From Pseudoprimorskyibacter insulae (GTDB taxonomy: Bacteria > Pseudomonadota > Alphaproteobacteria > Rhodobacterales > Rhodobacteraceae), in the NCBI RefSeq assembly GCF_900302505.1, contig NZ_OMOJ01000005.1, positions 186,001 to 250,000 on the forward strand: a stretch of DNA of 64,000 nt. The letters run 5' to 3'. The position numbers and the translations under genes are program-made. Position 1 is the first letter of the stretch; every line of letters starts with the position of its first letter. Below the pieces are notes generated by a model. That model worked only from the letters and a program-made list of their open reading frames with translations, ran no database searches and was not told the DNA's origin. This document shows positions 26,279-34,291 of the stretch, in pieces.

Positions 26279-28966
26279 ATGCCCATTTCCGTTGGCCAGG
26301 ACACCGCCAAAACCCGCAAAACCCTGTCGGTGAACGGCCAGTCCATCAATTATTATTCCATCCCCGCCGCGCAGGAGGCAGGACTTGGTGATTTTTCCAA
26401 GCTGCCCGCCGCCTTGAAGGTGGTGCTGGAAAACATGCTGCGCTTCGAAGACGGCAAGACCGTTTCGGTGGACGACATCAAAGCCTTTGCCGAATGGGGC
26501 GCGAATGGCGGGCAGAATCCGCGCGAAATCGCCTACCGCCCTGCCCGCGTGCTGATGCAGGATTTCACCGGCGTGCCTGCCGTGGTGGATCTTGCCGCCA
26601 TGCGCGACGGGATCAAGGGCTTGGGCGGCGACGTGCAAAAGATCAACCCGCTGAACCCGGTGGATCTGGTCATTGACCATTCGGTCATGATTGACGAATT
26701 CGGCAATCCGCGCGCCTTCCAGATGAACGTGGACCGCGAATATGAACGGAATATGGAACGGTATGAGTTCCTCAAATGGGGTCAGACCGCGTTCAACAAC
26801 TTCCGCGTTGTCCCACCCGGCACGGGCATTTGCCATCAGGTGAACGTGGAATATCTTGCCCAGACCGTCTGGACCGACACCGACCAAACCGGTGCAACCG
26901 TCGCATATCCTGACACGCTGGTCGGCACTGACAGCCACACCACCATGGTCAACGGTCTGGCCGTTCTGGGCTGGGGCGTCGGCGGGATTGAGGCCGAAGC
27001 CGCGATGCTGGGGCAGCCGATCTCGATGCTGATCCCCGAAGTCGTTGGCTTCAAGCTGACCGGCGAAATGGTCGAAGGCACCACCGCGACCGACCTTGTT
27101 CTGAAGGTCGTCGAAATGCTGCGCGCCCATGGCGTGGTTGGCAAATTCGTTGAATTCTATGGCGAAGGTCTGGACAAACTGCCGTTGGCCGACCGCGCGA
27201 CCATTGCCAATATGGCACCGGAATACGGCGCGACATGCGGCTTTTTCCCGATTGACGATGAAACCCTGCGCTACCTGCGCCAAACCGGCCGCGATGAGGA
27301 CCGCATCGCGCTGGTCGAAGCCTACGCCAAGGAAAACGGGTTCTGGCGCACCGCCGATTACGATCCGGTCTATAGCTCGACGCTGGAGCTTGACATGGGG
27401 TCAATCGTGCCTGCCATTTCAGGCCCGAAGCGCCCGCAGGATTACCTGCCGCTGACCAATGCCAAATCGGCCTTTGCCCATGAAATGGAATCCACCTTCA
27501 AGCGCGATATGGGCAAAGAGGTGGCCGTGGCTGGCGAAGATTACACCATGTCCTCCGGCAAGGTTGTGATTGCCTCGATCACCTCCTGCACCAACACCTC
27601 GAACCCCTATGTGATGGTTGGCGCAGGCCTCGTGGCGCGCAAAGCCCGCGCGCTGGGTCTGGATCGTAAGCCATGGGTGAAAACCTCGCTCGCGCCGGGA
27701 TCGCAGGTCGTGACCGAATATCTTGAGGCTGCGGGCCTGCAAGAGGATCTGGACGCCATCGGCTTCAACCTTGTTGGCTATGGCTGCACCACCTGCATCG
27801 GCAACTCTGGCCCGCTCCAGAAGGAAATTTCGGACGCGATTGCCGAGGGCGATCTGGTGGCCACGGCGGTTCTGTCGGGCAACCGCAACTTCGAAGGCCG
27901 CATTTCGCCGGACGTCCGCGCCAACTATCTGGCCTCGCCGCCGCTGGTTGTAGCGTACGCGCTGGCCGGGGACATGAACATCGACCTGACGACCGAACCA
28001 CTGGGCCAAGACAAAGACGGCAAGGACGTCTTCCTGAAAGACATCTGGCCGACCAATCAGGAAATCGCGGAACTGGTCGATCAGACCGTGACGCGCGACG
28101 CCTTCCAAAAGAAATACGCCGATGTGTTCAAAGGCGATGAGAAATGGCAGGCCGTGCAGGTGAACGGCGGCGAAACCTACGATTGGCCCGCAGGATCGAC
28201 CTATATCCAGAACCCGCCCTATTTCCGTGGCATGGGCAAGGACGCGGGTAAGATCACCAACATAGACGGTGCCAAGGTCTTGGCGATCCTCGGCGATATG
28301 GTCACCACGGACCACATCTCGCCCGCTGGGTCGTTCAAGGCCGAAACCCCCGCCGGTCAATACCTGACCTCGCATCAGGTGCCTGTGCGCGAATTCAACT
28401 CTTATGGCTCGCGCCGTGGCAACCACGAAGTGATGATGCGCGGCACCTTCGCCAATATCCGCATCAAGAACGAAATGCTGGACGGTGTTGAAGGCGGCTA
28501 TACCAAAGGCCCCGATGGCGAGCAGACTTCGATCTATGACGCCTCGATGGCCTACCAAGAGGCGGGCACGCCGCTGGTTGTGTTCGGCGGCGAACAGTAT
28601 GGCGCGGGGTCTTCGCGTGACTGGGCGGCCAAAGGCACCAACCTGCTGGGCGTCAAAGCCGTGATCGCCGAATCGTTTGAACGAATTCACCGCTCGAACC
28701 TGGTTGGCATGGGTGTGATCCCGTTTGAATTCACCGCCGGCGACACGCGCAAGTCGCTGGGCCTGAAAGGGGATGAGACGATCGCAATCAGCGGCCTGGA
28801 CACGATCCAACCCCTGCAAGAGGTGCCCTGCACCATCACCTTTGGCGACGGGTCCGAAAAGACGATCCAGCTGAAGTGCCGGATCGATACCGCGATTGAG
28901 ATCGAATATATCGAACACGGCGGCGTTCTGCATTACGTGCTGCGCAATCTGGCCGCAGGAACCTAA
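26279..28966 (+). CDS. acnA: Aconitate hydratase A
   Basis: AcnA isomerises citrate to isocitrate in the TCA cycle with a 4Fe-4S cluster. The 895-residue length fits the AcnA/IRP type. Cluster ligands are Cys437 (SCTNTS) and Cys503 and Cys506 ([11 protein letters not shown]). The N-terminal [12 protein letters not shown] and C-terminal swivel-domain [11 protein letters not shown] are intact. The start follows AAGG at a normal distance. A terminator follows. A possible operator lies upstream. Confidence 0.98.
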   Translation: MPISVGQDTAKTRKTLSVNGQSINYYSIPAAQEAGLGDFSKLPAALKVVLENMLRFEDGKTVSVDDIKAFAEWGANGGQNPREIAYRPARVLMQDFTGVPAVVDLAAMRDGIKGLGGDVQKINPLNPVDLVIDHSVMIDEFGNPRAFQMNVDREYERNMERYEFLKWGQTAFNNFRVVPPGTGICHQVNVEYLAQTVWTDTDQTGATVAYPDTLVGTDSHTTMVNGLAVLGWGVGGIEAEAAMLGQPISMLIPEVVGFKLTGEMVEGTTATDLVLKVVEMLRAHGVVGKFVEFYGEGLDKLPLADRATIANMAPEYGATCGFFPIDDETLRYLRQTGRDEDRIALVEAYAKENGFWRTADYDPVYSSTLELDMGSIVPAISGPKRPQDYLPLTNAKSAFAHEMESTFKRDMGKEVAVAGEDYTMSSGKVVIASITSCTNTSNPYVMVGAGLVARKARALGLDRKPWVKTSLAPGSQVVTEYLEAAGLQEDLDAIGFNLVGYGCTTCIGNSGPLQKEISDAIAEGDLVATAVLSGNRNFEGRISPDVRANYLASPPLVVAYALAGDMNIDLTTEPLGQDKDGKDVFLKDIWPTNQEIAELVDQTVTRDAFQKKYADVFKGDEKWQAVQVNGGETYDWPAGSTYIQNPPYFRGMGKDAGKITNIDGAKVLAILGDMVTTDHISPAGSFKAETPAGQYLTSHQVPVREFNSYGSRRGNHEVMMRGTFANIRIKNEMLDGVEGGYTKGPDGEQTSIYDASMAYQEAGTPLVVFGGEQYGAGSSRDWAAKGTNLLGVKAVIAESFERIHRSNLVGMGVIPFEFTAGDTRKSLGLKGDETIAISGLDTIQPLQEVPCTITFGDGSEKTIQLKCRIDTAIEIEYIEHGGVLHYVLRNLAAGT

Positions 28967-28990
28967 GCCCGGCGCATCGCTGACAAAACG

Positions 28991-29016
28991 GCCCTCCGCC
29001 TTGGCGGGGGGCTTTT
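28991..29016 (+). terminator. Terminator of acnA
   Basis: GCCCTCCGCC pairs with GGCGGGGGGC, with AAAA before and TTTT after the stem region. It starts 25 bases past the acnA stop. Confidence 0.7.
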
Positions 29017-29057
29017 GCATTTCAAGAGGGGCCAAGCGTCAGGAATTCATGACCTAT

Positions 29058-29077
29058 CCACAGGAGGCGACCTGTGG
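29058..29077 (+). other. Small hairpin before the 38-residue ORF
   Basis: CCACAGG and CCTGTGG form a perfect 7-bp stem with a six-base loop, 43 bases before the small ORF. It might be part of that gene's leader or an operator half-site pair. No further support. Confidence 0.35.
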
Positions 29078-29119
29078 CACCTTTATATCATTGATTTGAC
29101 CTGACCTTTTGAGTGCAAA

Positions 29120-29236
29120 ATGACAAAGATGACCCTTTTTCAGGCGGGTATCCTGATCGCATTGGCGATTGCGGGTGTCGCCACGCAGGCCCCCGGCGAT
29201 GCCGAGGCGCCGATGTCCATCGCTTACAGGAACTAA
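29120..29236 (+). CDS. Possible 38-residue single-pass membrane peptide
   Basis: The frame MTKMTLFQAGILIALAIAGVA is followed by a short polar tail ending AYRN. The hydrophobic stretch could be a membrane helix or an uncleaved signal. The stop codon leads straight into a strong bidirectional terminator, which suggests that a transcript ends here. The ribosome site is weak. There is no family resemblance that I recognise. Confidence 0.4.
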   Translation: MTKMTLFQAGILIALAIAGVATQAPGDAEAPMSIAYRN

Positions 29237-29261
29237 AAAGCGCCCCTTGGGGCGCTTTTTA
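29235..29261. terminator. Bidirectional terminator before ccmG
   Basis: AGCGCCCC and GGGGCGCT form a perfect 8-bp stem with TT between them, flanked by AAAA and TTTT. It can end both the small ORF transcript on the plus strand and the ccm operon on the minus strand. Confidence 0.85.
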
Positions 29262-29281
29262 CATTGTCCTATCTGGTGAAC

Positions 29282-29821
29282 TTACTTGGCCTGTGCCTTT
29301 TGCAGTTCCGGCAAGAACCGCTGTTCATAGTCCGACCCGACCAGCGGCCCGGCAAAACGGTACAGCACCGTGCCTTCGCCATCCAGAATGAAGGTCTCTG
29401 GCGGGGCGGTCACGCCCCATTCAATCGCCGTGCGGCCCTGCGGATCAAAGGCGACCGCGTCAAAGGGGTTGCCTTCGTCGGTCAGGTATTTGGTGGCGTT
29501 CGCCTCGTCGTCTTTGAAGTTCACACCGATCAAATGCACGCCTTGTTCCTGCATTTGCAGCAGGATCGGATGCTCGGCCCGGCAAGGCGGGCACCAGCTG
29601 GCCCAGAAGTTCACCACCGTCACTTCATCCGCCGCAAGATCGGCAGGCGTGATCGCCGCAAAGCCCGGCAGCGCGACCTCAGTCACCGCAGGCGCAGGCT
29701 GGCCAATGCGGGTGGACGGCAGGCTATCGGGGTCTTCGCGGAACATGCCGACATAGAACAGCCCCGCCAGCCCGGCAAAAATCAACGGCGGCAGAACCAT
29801 CAGCGGGGATACTTTAGCCAT
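29282..29821 (-). CDS. ccmG: Cytochrome c maturation thioredoxin CcmG/HelX
   Basis: CcmG (also DsbE or HelX) reduces the CxxCH cysteines of apocytochrome c in the periplasm. The 179 residues comprise an N-terminal membrane anchor (about 5-26) and a thioredoxin fold with active site WASWCPPC (Cys77, Cys80) and the cis-proline region VTAPPETFILD. I start at 29821 after GGAG; it overlaps the ccmD stop by eight bases. It is the last gene of the long minus-strand run. Confidence 0.95.
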   Translation of the reverse strand: MAKVSPLMVLPPLIFAGLAGLFYVGMFREDPDSLPSTRIGQPAPAVTEVALPGFAAITPADLAADEVTVVNFWASWCPPCRAEHPILLQMQEQGVHLIGVNFKDDEANATKYLTDEGNPFDAVAFDPQGRTAIEWGVTAPPETFILDGEGTVLYRFAGPLVGSDYEQRFLPELQKAQAK

Positions 29822-29963
29822 CGGGGTTCTCCACCTTCGCAAGCGCGGCTTTCACCTTTCGGGCCCGGCGCCAACTGGCCGCCACAAGCACGACCAACAA
29901 CACAATCGACGCCCCATAGGCCGACAAAACCGTGCCTGCATATTTCCCAAGTTCGGGCATCAT
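29814..29963 (-). CDS. ccmD: Haem exporter protein CcmD
   Basis: A 49-residue protein with one membrane helix (about 12-30, LSAYGASIVLLVVLVAASW) and a basic tail (RRARKVKAALAK). CcmD is a small subunit that helps release holo-CcmE from CcmABC. It begins MMPELGKYA in an overlap with the ccmC stop and overlaps the ccmG start. GGGAG precedes it. The size, topology and position between ccmC and ccmG make the call secure. Confidence 0.92.
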   Translation of the reverse strand: MMPELGKYAGTVLSAYGASIVLLVVLVAASWRRARKVKAALAKVENPDG

Positions 29964-30706
29964 GCCTGACGCTCCCGTGCCAATAGCGCACGCATCCGGC
30001 GCGCGCGAATTTCGGTTTGAGTGCGCAGGAACACCAGCGCGATGAACAGCAGGGCAAACCCAGCAATCGAGATGAACAGCGGCACGGCAAAGACATTGCT
30101 GACCCGTTCGGTCGTATCGCCGGTAGCAGCGCCTGCCCGCATCACGGACGACCCTTGGTGCAGCCCTTGATTCCAGAAGTTCACGGCATAGCGGCTCAGC
30201 AGCGCAAAGACCGACCCGACCAAACACAGGATCGAGGTCAGATCAGCGGCGGTGTCGTCATTCTCAATCGCTTCCCACAGGGCCATATAGCCCAGATAGA
30301 ACAGAAACAGGATCAGGAACGAGGTCAGGCGCGGATCCCATTCCCACCATGTGCCCCACATCGGCTGGCCCCAGATCGCCCCGGTGATCAGCGCGATCAG
30401 CGTCATCACCGCGCCCACAGGCGCCGCCGCCCGCGCGGCCAACGCACTGACATGGTGCCGCCGCACAATCCAGATCAGCGAGGCGACAAGCATCATCAGC
30501 CAAGCATTGATCGCCAGAAAGGCGCTTGGCACGTGGATGTAGATGATCTTGACGGTCGAGCCCTGACGGTAATCATCGGGCGTGAAAAAGAACCCCCAGC
30601 CAAGCCCGATAACCAAGGCCACGGCGGCGAGACCAGCAATCCAAGGCAGCACCTTATCGGTGGTGCGAATGAATTTCACCGGGTTTGCATATTCCCAAAT
30701 CGACAT
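29960..30706 (-). CDS. ccmC: Haem transporter CcmC
   Basis: CcmC (HelC) presents haem to the chaperone CcmE at the periplasmic face. The 248 residues carry six membrane helices and the tryptophan-rich WGQPMWGTWWEWDPRLTS motif near residues 114-131, flanked by the conserved histidines (YIHVPSAF earlier, GLHQGSS later). It lies 36 bases after the radical SAM gene rather than directly after ccmB, which is the usual neighbour. It overlaps ccmD by four bases. Confidence 0.96.
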   Translation of the reverse strand: MSIWEYANPVKFIRTTDKVLPWIAGLAAVALVIGLGWGFFFTPDDYRQGSTVKIIYIHVPSAFLAINAWLMMLVASLIWIVRRHHVSALAARAAAPVGAVMTLIALITGAIWGQPMWGTWWEWDPRLTSFLILFLFYLGYMALWEAIENDDTAADLTSILCLVGSVFALLSRYAVNFWNQGLHQGSSVMRAGAATGDTTERVSNVFAVPLFISIAGFALLFIALVFLRTQTEIRARRMRALLARERQA

Positions 30707-30742
30707 GTCTGTTCGTTATCCCGCTTGGTGGTTCGGTTCAAA

Positions 30743-31831
30743 TCAAATATCGGTTTCCAACTGGATCCGCAGTGAGACCGGTTGACGCTTGCGCCCCCAA
30801 TCGCCCGGCGGGCCATCAAACCGCCCCGGAAAGCGTGTCTTGCAGGCAGTGCAATGGCCCGTGTCATCCAACGCCCAGCCGGTCAGTTGATGCCAATCGC
30901 GCTCGATCACCCGCGCGCCGCAACCGTGGCAATAGCTCGACTGTGCCTCAACATGGTTCACATTGCCGACATAGACATGCCGCAGCCCCCTGCCCTTGGC
31001 GATGTCGCGCGCGGCCAGAAGCGATTCAAGCGTGGTCTTGGGCCGGTCCATCAGGCGGTAATGCGGGGTGAAGGCGGTGAAGTGCAGCGGCACATCCGGC
31101 CCGCAATTGGCCAAAATCCAATCGGCCATACCGGTCAGTTCCTCGGGGCTGTCGTTTTCGCCGGGGATGATCAGTGTCGTCAACTCGACCCAGCAATCGG
31201 CCTCATTCACCGCATAGGCGATGCTGTCCAGAACGGGGCCAAGCTCGGACCCGGTCAGTTTGCGATAGAAGATTTCGGAGAACGCCTTGAGGTCGATATT
31301 GACCGCATCCATCGCCCCAAAGAATTCAGCCCGCGCGCAGTCGCTGATATAGCCCGCCGTCACGCCGACATTCTTCAGCCCGCGCTTGCGGCACTCATCG
31401 GCGGTGTCCAGCGCGTATTCCAGAAAGATGACTGGATCGTTGTAGGTATAGGCCACTGACAGCGCCCCTGCGCAGGCAGAGGCCGCCGCAATCAGCGCAG
31501 GCGGCGCGGGTTCGGCGCTGCGGTCCATGTCCTTGGATTTGGAAATGTCGTGGTTCTGGCAGAACTTACAGGCCAGATTGCAACCAGCAGTGCCAAAGCT
31601 CAGAACCGGGGTGCCGGGGTAGAAGTGGTTCAGCGGCTTCTTTTCAATCGGGTCGATGCAAAACCCAGACGACCGCCCATAGGTGTCCAGCACCAGCGCA
31701 TCGCCCTGCCGCATCCGGACGAAGCACATGCCCCGTTGCCCATCGCGCAGGGCACACAAACGCGGGCACAGGTCGCAGACAACGCGCCCGTCCTCGGCCA
31801 TGTGCCAATGGCGTGCAAGATGCGCGGTCAT
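30743..31831 (-). CDS. AmmeMemoRadiSam-type radical SAM enzyme (PflA-like)
   Basis: The 362-residue protein has the radical SAM cluster motif CNLACKFC (Cys84, Cys88, Cys91). It has an N-terminal cysteine set (Cys19, 22, 26, 36 in VCDLCPRLC...GMC) and a C-terminal zinc ribbon (YCHGCG ... CTAC). This layout matches the COG1180 enzymes named after association with AMMECR1 and MEMO1 proteins; neither partner is in this window. The substrate is unknown. The start ATG overlaps the ccmB stop in ATGA, so translation is coupled to ccmB. This gene is not a usual member of the ccm operon. Confidence 0.88.
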   Translation of the reverse strand: MTAHLARHWHMAEDGRVVCDLCPRLCALRDGQRGMCFVRMRQGDALVLDTYGRSSGFCIDPIEKKPLNHFYPGTPVLSFGTAGCNLACKFCQNHDISKSKDMDRSAEPAPPALIAAASACAGALSVAYTYNDPVIFLEYALDTADECRKRGLKNVGVTAGYISDCARAEFFGAMDAVNIDLKAFSEIFYRKLTGSELGPVLDSIAYAVNEADCWVELTTLIIPGENDSPEELTGMADWILANCGPDVPLHFTAFTPHYRLMDRPKTTLESLLAARDIAKGRGLRHVYVGNVNHVEAQSSYCHGCGARVIERDWHQLTGWALDDTGHCTACKTRFPGRFDGPPGDWGRKRQPVSLRIQLETDI

Positions 31832-32484
31832 CGGATGTTGATACGCAGAACAGCGGCGGATGCGAAGGGCAATAGCGCGATCACGCCAAAGCTGATTCCC
31901 GCCTCCATCAGCAACGCTGTTTTCACCGCCAGACCATCGGCCCCGCGCCGCGCCACCTCGGCCCCGAAAATCAGCGTTGGCACATAAAGCGGTAGAACCA
32001 GCAGCGACATCAGCAGCCCGCCGCGTTTCAGCCCCACGGTCAGCGCCGCGCCAAAGGTGCCGATCACGCTCAGCGCCGGGGTGCCAATGGCCAGCGACAC
32101 CACCAGCCAGCCATAGCCCTGCACCGGCAGGTTCAGCAAAACGCCCAGCAGCGGCGCAACCAGCACCAAAGGCAAGCCGGTGGTCAGCCAATGCGCCAGC
32201 GCCTTGACCGACACGACCCCCTCCATCGGCAGGGGCGCTGTGGCCAGCAGATCAAGCGATCCGTCCTCCCAATCCAGTGCAAAGATCCGGTCCAGCGACA
32301 ACAGGCACGCCAGCAGCGCCCCGATCCACAGAACGCCCGGCGAAATCGCCGCCAATAGCTGCGTCTGCGGGCCAACAGCAAAGGGCACCAGAACCACGAC
32401 AATCAGAAAGAACGCCAGCCCTAGGCCAAAGCCCCCGCCTGCACGCACCGCAAGCCGCAAGTCACGGATCAACAGCGCAATCAC
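31828..32484 (-). CDS. ccmB: Haem exporter permease CcmB
   Basis: CcmB is the membrane subunit of the CcmAB ABC transporter that uses ATP to free holo-CcmE from CcmC. The 218 residues form six hydrophobic helices. The [13 protein letters not shown] and [17 protein letters not shown] stretches are typical. It starts at GTG, overlapping the ccmA stop in GTGA, and its stop overlaps the radical SAM start. Tight coupling on both sides. Confidence 0.94.
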   Translation of the reverse strand: MIALLIRDLRLAVRAGGGFGLGLAFFLIVVVLVPFAVGPQTQLLAAISPGVLWIGALLACLLSLDRIFALDWEDGSLDLLATAPLPMEGVVSVKALAHWLTTGLPLVLVAPLLGVLLNLPVQGYGWLVVSLAIGTPALSVIGTFGAALTVGLKRGGLLMSLLVLPLYVPTLIFGAEVARRGADGLAVKTALLMEAGISFGVIALLPFASAAVLRINIR

Positions 32485-33092
32485 AGGAACGCCTCATCCA
32501 TTGCGGCCGCGCGGGGTTTCGCCTTGAAGGGGCCAACGTCGAACACCTCGGCCTCGGGGATGCCCAGATCGATATGGGTGGCCATCAGGGCCGAACCGCC
32601 CTGCGCCAGATGCCCGCGCACCGCATCAGCGAACAGCGCGACCGAAGCCGCATCCAGCGATACCGTCGGTTCATCAAGCACCCAAATCGGACGGCCCGTC
32701 ACCATCAGCCGCGCCAGACCCAAGCGGCGCTTTTGCCCCGCCGACAGGGTGCCGGCCATCCGGTCCTGAAGGGTGACAAGATCGAACGCCTTCAACGCGT
32801 CATCCACCCCGCCCGCATCGAAGACCGAGGCCCAGAAGGCCAGGTTTTCGCGCACGCTCAGCATCGCTTTCAAACCGTCGGAATGGCCCGCATATGCGAT
32901 CGCTTCGCCGCCGCCCGAAATCTCTCCGGCCTCGGCAGGTTGCAATCCGGCAACCGTGCGCAGCAGCGTGGTCTTGCCCGCGCCATTTGGCCCGCGCAGC
33001 ACCAAGGCCCGCCCCGCCGCCAATTCGAACGACACGCCCTCAAGGATGGCCAGCCCGCCACGGGCCACGCAAAGATCGGTAACAGTCAACAT
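32481..33092 (-). CDS. ccmA: Haem exporter ATP-binding protein CcmA
   Basis: CcmA is the ATPase of the CcmABCD complex. Within 203 residues are Walker [10 protein letters not shown] (34-42), signature [14 protein letters not shown] (about 126-139) and Walker B WVLDEPT. The true ATG is at 33092 ([13 protein letters not shown]), after TAAGG. It is the first ccm gene and lies 73 bases after the Mth938-like gene. That gap is the widest in the run and may hold a secondary promoter. Confidence 0.96.
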   Translation of the reverse strand: MLTVTDLCVARGGLAILEGVSFELAAGRALVLRGPNGAGKTTLLRTVAGLQPAEAGEISGGGEAIAYAGHSDGLKAMLSVRENLAFWASVFDAGGVDDALKAFDLVTLQDRMAGTLSAGQKRRLGLARLMVTGRPIWVLDEPTVSLDAASVALFADAVRGHLAQGGSALMATHIDLGIPEAEVFDVGPFKAKPRAAAMDEAFL

Positions 33093-33165
33093 AAGCAAAG
33101 CCTTACCGCAGGACGCCCCATCGCAAAAGGACTATTGCCGCGGCATTTCCAACCGCAGGCCCGCA

Positions 33166-33519
33166 TCACACCGGCAAAGCCGCCAAAGCAACGCGCCGCC
33201 CTTCGGACAACAGGATGTTATAGGTCCGGCAGGCCGAGGGCGTGTTCATAGCCTCAACCCCGATGCCCGCCGCCTCAAGCGCGTCGCGCAGGGCACGCGG
33301 CGCATAGGCGGTTTCGGCCCCGGTGCCAAAGAACAGCACATCAACTGACCCCGCCAAGGCCAAAAGCGGCGCGGGATCGTCGCTGCCCGCCCAAGGCTTG
33401 GCCCCCGTGGCGGTCATCAGCAGCGGCCCTTCCAGAGCCTCGCCCGCGACGCGGAAAAATCCGGGACCATAGCCATCGACAGGCTTTGCATCGGTGAACT
33501 GGATCTCATTCAGGCGCAT
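33166..33519 (-). CDS. Mth938-like domain protein (DUF498)
   Basis: A 117-residue cytoplasmic protein with the Mth938/NDUFAF3 fold pattern: FTDAKPVDGYGPGFFRVAGE near the start, SVDVLFFGTGAETAYAP, and MNTPSACRTYNILLSEGRRVALAALP at the end. Mitochondrial relatives assist complex I assembly; the bacterial role is not settled. AGGAG precedes the chosen ATG. It follows the TauE/SafE gene by 19 bases. In related genomes it is often near secDF and yajC, as I recall. Confidence 0.86.
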   Translation of the reverse strand: MRLNEIQFTDAKPVDGYGPGFFRVAGEALEGPLLMTATGAKPWAGSDDPAPLLALAGSVDVLFFGTGAETAYAPRALRDALEAAGIGVEAMNTPSACRTYNILLSEGRRVALAALPV

Positions 33520-33538
33520 GGCCCCGCTCCTTTTTCGT

Positions 33539-34291
33539 TTAATGCCAGATCGGCAGGCCAAGCAAAATGGCGCAACCGATCAAACCGTAAGCCACGGTGC
33601 GATACAGATATTCCCGGTCAGGGCGGAACATCCGCGCCCCGATCCAACAGCCCAAAGCATAGGGCGGCAACAGCAGAAGGCCAAGCGCGACCGCATGGCC
33701 GGGCAAGGCCCCTTGCACCGCCATCAGCGGGATCATCAGGATCGACAGCAGTGTCAGAAAGGTCGCCAGCGTGGCGCGGCTGCGTTCGACACTGTCACGG
33801 CTGGACAATTGGAACAGCACCAGCACCGGACCGGTTAGCCCCGTCGTGCCGCCAACGAACCCGGTCGCCGCCCCCAGCAAGGCGCGGTTGCGCGACGTCG
33901 GCGGTGTGGCATGACGCCAGCCGCTGACAAGCGCAATCAGGGTGATCGTGCAGACCGCAATAACCGCCCAACGCAGCGCGACAACATCGCTATGGCGCAG
34001 CACCAAGATGCCAAGCGAGACGGATACAATCGCCGCGCCCAGCATAATCGCCATGGGCCTGCGTTGGACCAAAGGCAGTGTCTTGGGCAGCACCGTCGCC
34101 GCCGAGGCCAGCCCGCCAAGCGCAAATGCGCCAATGGCCATCTCAACCGGGATGAACCGGCTGGCGACAGGCATAAAAATTAAGGCCGCCCCGAAACCGG
34201 CGAAGCCATAAACGACCCCGGCTGCGAAGACGGCCAATAGAATGAATGCCAGCCCCTCAATTTGAAGGGCCAGCATAAAGGTTTCAGTCAT
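33539..34291 (-). CDS. TauE/SafE-family membrane permease
   Basis: The 250-residue protein has about eight hydrophobic helices in two halves, with the family motifs GFAGFGAALIFMPV in the first half and GFVGGTTGLTGPVLVLF in the second. The family exports sulfite, sulfonates or related anions across the inner membrane; the substrate here is unknown. Its ATG overlaps the secDF stop by eight bases, so it is translationally coupled to secDF. That is an unusual partner for a permease. Confidence 0.85.
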   Translation of the reverse strand: MTETFMLALQIEGLAFILLAVFAAGVVYGFAGFGAALIFMPVASRFIPVEMAIGAFALGGLASAATVLPKTLPLVQRRPMAIMLGAAIVSVSLGILVLRHSDVVALRWAVIAVCTITLIALVSGWRHATPPTSRNRALLGAATGFVGGTTGLTGPVLVLFQLSSRDSVERSRATLATFLTLLSILMIPLMAVQGALPGHAVALGLLLLPPYALGCWIGARMFRPDREYLYRTVAYGLIGCAILLGLPIWH

